Part shown: positions 62,614-64,000 of the stretch, one piece after another | Layout: every line of letters begins with the position of its first letter | Position numbering within the stretch: position 1 is the stretch's first letter | Source: Prescottella equi | GTDB lineage: Bacteria > Actinomycetota > Actinomycetes > Mycobacteriales > Mycobacteriaceae | Assembly (NCBI RefSeq): GCF_002094305.1 | Contig: NZ_LWTX01000008.1 | Span: 124,001-188,000 of the forward strand | DNA: 64,000 bases | Direction: 5' to 3' | Translations under genes and position numbers: made by a program | Notes under the pieces: generated by a model | Databases searched by the model: none | What the model saw: the letters and a program-made list of their open reading frames with translations, nothing else | What the model was told of the DNA's origin: nothing

Positions 62614-63342
62614 ATGACTACGCCTGTCCATGACACAACTGTCCACTCCGCCGCCGACGGCGCGCGGTTCACCGATCTGCTGTGGGACCGCACCGCGGTG
62701 CTGCGTGCCGCGATCGACGACATGGAGTTCCTGCGCCGACTCGGTGACGGCACACTGCCGCTCGACGTGTTCCGCACGTACATCGAGCAGGACTCGCTGT
62801 ACCTCGCCGAGTACGCCAAAGCCCTGGCGCTCCTGGCGGTCAAGGCACCGGATCCGCAGACCGCCGCCTTCTGGGCGACGTCGGCGGCGACCGCCGCCGT
62901 CGTCGAGACGGAACTGCACGAGGGCCTGCTGAGCAGCGGGGTACTGCCCCGGGCGGCGACCGCGGCCGAGCACTCGCAGGCCTGCCTGGGATACGTGTCG
63001 TACCTGACCGCGACCGCATCCACGGAGTCGTACCCGGTGGCGGCCGCGGCGGTCCTGCCGTGCTTCTGGATCTACGCCGAGGTGGGACGACGCCTGGCCG
63101 CCGACGCGCACGAGGTGCTCGCCGCCGACCCCTCGCACCCCTACGCGCAGTGGGTCACCACGTACGACGACCCGGCCTTCCACGAGTCCGTGGCGACCGC
63201 CCGGCGCCTCGTCGACGCGGCCGCGGACGCCGCGACCGCCGAACAGCGCGAGGCGATGATCCGCACGTTCGTCGTCGCGACGCGGTACGAATTCATGTTC
63301 TGGGACACCGCCCTGAACCCGCAGCCCTGGCCCGCGTCGTGA
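62614..63342 (+). CDS. tenA: Thiaminase II / aminopyrimidine aminohydrolase TenA
   Basis: 242 residues. The TenA catalytic cysteine is C150 in AAAVLPCFWIYAEVG; D60 in FRTYIEQDSLYL and E226 in ATRYEFMFWDTA match the other active-site acids. TenA releases HMP from degraded thiamine for salvage. It follows a TPP riboswitch and overlaps the ThiY-like gene by four bases (GTGA), so the operon salvages and imports pyrimidine precursor. Confidence 0.93.
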   Translation: MTTPVHDTTVHSAADGARFTDLLWDRTAVLRAAIDDMEFLRRLGDGTLPLDVFRTYIEQDSLYLAEYAKALALLAVKAPDPQTAAFWATSAATAAVVETELHEGLLSSGVLPRAATAAEHSQACLGYVSYLTATASTESYPVAAAAVLPCFWIYAEVGRRLAADAHEVLAADPSHPYAQWVTTYDDPAFHESVATARRLVDAAADAATAEQREAMIRTFVVATRYEFMFWDTALNPQPWPAS

Positions 63343-64000
63343 CGTCGATGTCGCGGCTGCGCCGCGTCCTGGCCACGTCGGCGATCGTCGCGTCCGCGAT
63401 GAGCATCCTCACCGGGTGCGCGAGCTCCGACGATTCCGGCGACACCATCCGGTTCGCACTCGACTGGACTCCGAACACCAACCACACCGGACTGTACGTC
63501 GCGCTGCAGGAGGGCTACTTCGCGGACGCGGGCCTGAACGTCGAAGTGCTGCCGTACAACAACACCTCGCCCGACACCCTCGTCGACGCCGGCAACGCCG
63601 AATTCGGTACCAGTTTCCAGGGTTCGGCCACGTTCTCCCGCGCCGCCGGTGCGCAGACCGTGTCGGTCCTGGCGCCGCTGCAGCACCGGGCCACCGGCAT
63701 CGGGGTCCGAGCGGACCGCGCCGACCTCGCGAGCCCGAGGGATCTCGACGGCAAGACGTACGCCGGCTTCGGCGACCCGGGCGAGCGGGAGACGCTGCGC
63801 CAGGTGATCCGGAACGACGGCGGCACAGGCGACTTCGAGACCGTCGTGCTCGGGACCTCCGCGTACGAAGCCGTATACGGCGGGCAGGCCGACTTCACGG
63901 TGTCGTACTTCGCGTGGGAGGGCGTCGAGGCGGCGCGCCGCGGCACCCCGATGCGCTACTTCCACTACACCGACTTCGGGTTCCCCGACGCCTACGCGAT
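63339..64000 (+). CDS. ThiY/NMT1-like substrate-binding lipoprotein, cut at window end
   Basis: Partial: the frame is open to the last base. A lipobox LTGC (C27 from the GTG, C24 from the ATG at 63348) and an NMT1 fold (IRFALDWTPNTNHTGLYVALQEGYFADAGLNVEVLPY, FGTSFQGSATFSRAAGAQTVSVLAPLQH) match binding proteins for formylaminopyrimidine (ThiY). The GTG overlaps the tenA stop. Its permease and ATPase are expected just beyond the window. Confidence 0.88.
   Translation, partial: MTSMSRLRRVLATSAIVASAMSILTGCASSDDSGDTIRFALDWTPNTNHTGLYVALQEGYFADAGLNVEVLPYNNTSPDTLVDAGNAEFGTSFQGSATFSRAAGAQTVSVLAPLQHRATGIGVRADRADLASPRDLDGKTYAGFGDPGERETLRQVIRNDGGTGDFETVVLGTSAYEAVYGGQADFTVSYFAWEGVEAARRGTPMRYFHYTDFGFPDAYA

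Overview
The window is high-GC, densely coded DNA with frequent GTG and TTG starts and many 1-4 base stop/start overlaps. It is almost certainly actinobacterial chromosome, most likely Mycobacteriales (Rhodococcus/Prescottella/Nocardia-like). The evidence is the RecBCD set, a DUF222/HNH '13E12-type' protein, an SPFH/ribbon-helix-helix pair, a CtpH/CtpI-like P-type ATPase, TY-Chap-like and DUF7144-like proteins, and a KstR-type operator. No rRNA, tRNA, CRISPR array, insertion sequence or prophage was seen. The first gene is lower in GC and cut at its 5' end; the last (a thiamine-precursor lipoprotein) runs off the 3' end.

Layout. 1-2.6 kb: a cut membrane protein, a SIMPL protein, and a PUA/EVE-like plus PD-(D/E)XK nuclease that closes a recC-recB-recD operon (2.6-11.1 kb). 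11.2-14.1 kb: two unknown membrane proteins, then an AraC regulator coupled to a VOC protein. 14.1-19.7 kb: L-lactate utilisation, with lutABC divergent from an L-lactate permease across an intergenic region holding two identical 15-bp FadR/LldR-type operators; a GntR regulator with an apparent N-terminal frameshift follows. 19.7-21.8 kb: an ADP-ribose module (macrodomain, ADP-ribosylglycohydrolase, divergent NrtR) with tandem operators. 22-30.9 kb: mostly small membrane or stress-type proteins, a metallo-beta-lactamase-fold hydrolase, SPFH/RHH, an enoyl-CoA hydratase and a GntR regulator.

31.0-46.3 kb is the most interesting part: two organosulfur loci. Locus 1 (+ strand) has a 13-residue leader peptide, an ABC permease, ATPase and Tat/lipoprotein binding protein, a DszA-like flavin monooxygenase and an OsmC-like protein. 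Locus 2 (- strand) is eight tightly packed genes: binding protein, permease, ATPase, a DszB-like desulfinase with the Cys/His/Arg catalytic set intact, two SsuD-like monooxygenases, a class II aldolase-like protein and a second binding-protein fold without a signal peptide. Together they suggest import of an organosulfur compound, oxidative C-S cleavage and sulfinate desulfination. Between the loci lie an SdpI-like gene, the HNH gene, a CsoR/RicR-type operator with a tiny reading frame, and a spermidine-synthase-like gene.

46.6-51.6 kb: a P-type ATPase whose N-terminal half looks like a degenerate second headpiece, with two small partners. 51.6-58.5 kb: a NarL-type two-component system, a VOC protein, a WYL regulator and an ABC/FtsX exporter; the kinase and exporter promoters share a 23-bp motif. 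58.6-62.4 kb: an MFS exporter with a DUF2470 protein, a nitroreductase and a type-B carboxylesterase. 62.5-64 kb: TPP riboswitch, tenA and a ThiY-like lipoprotein.
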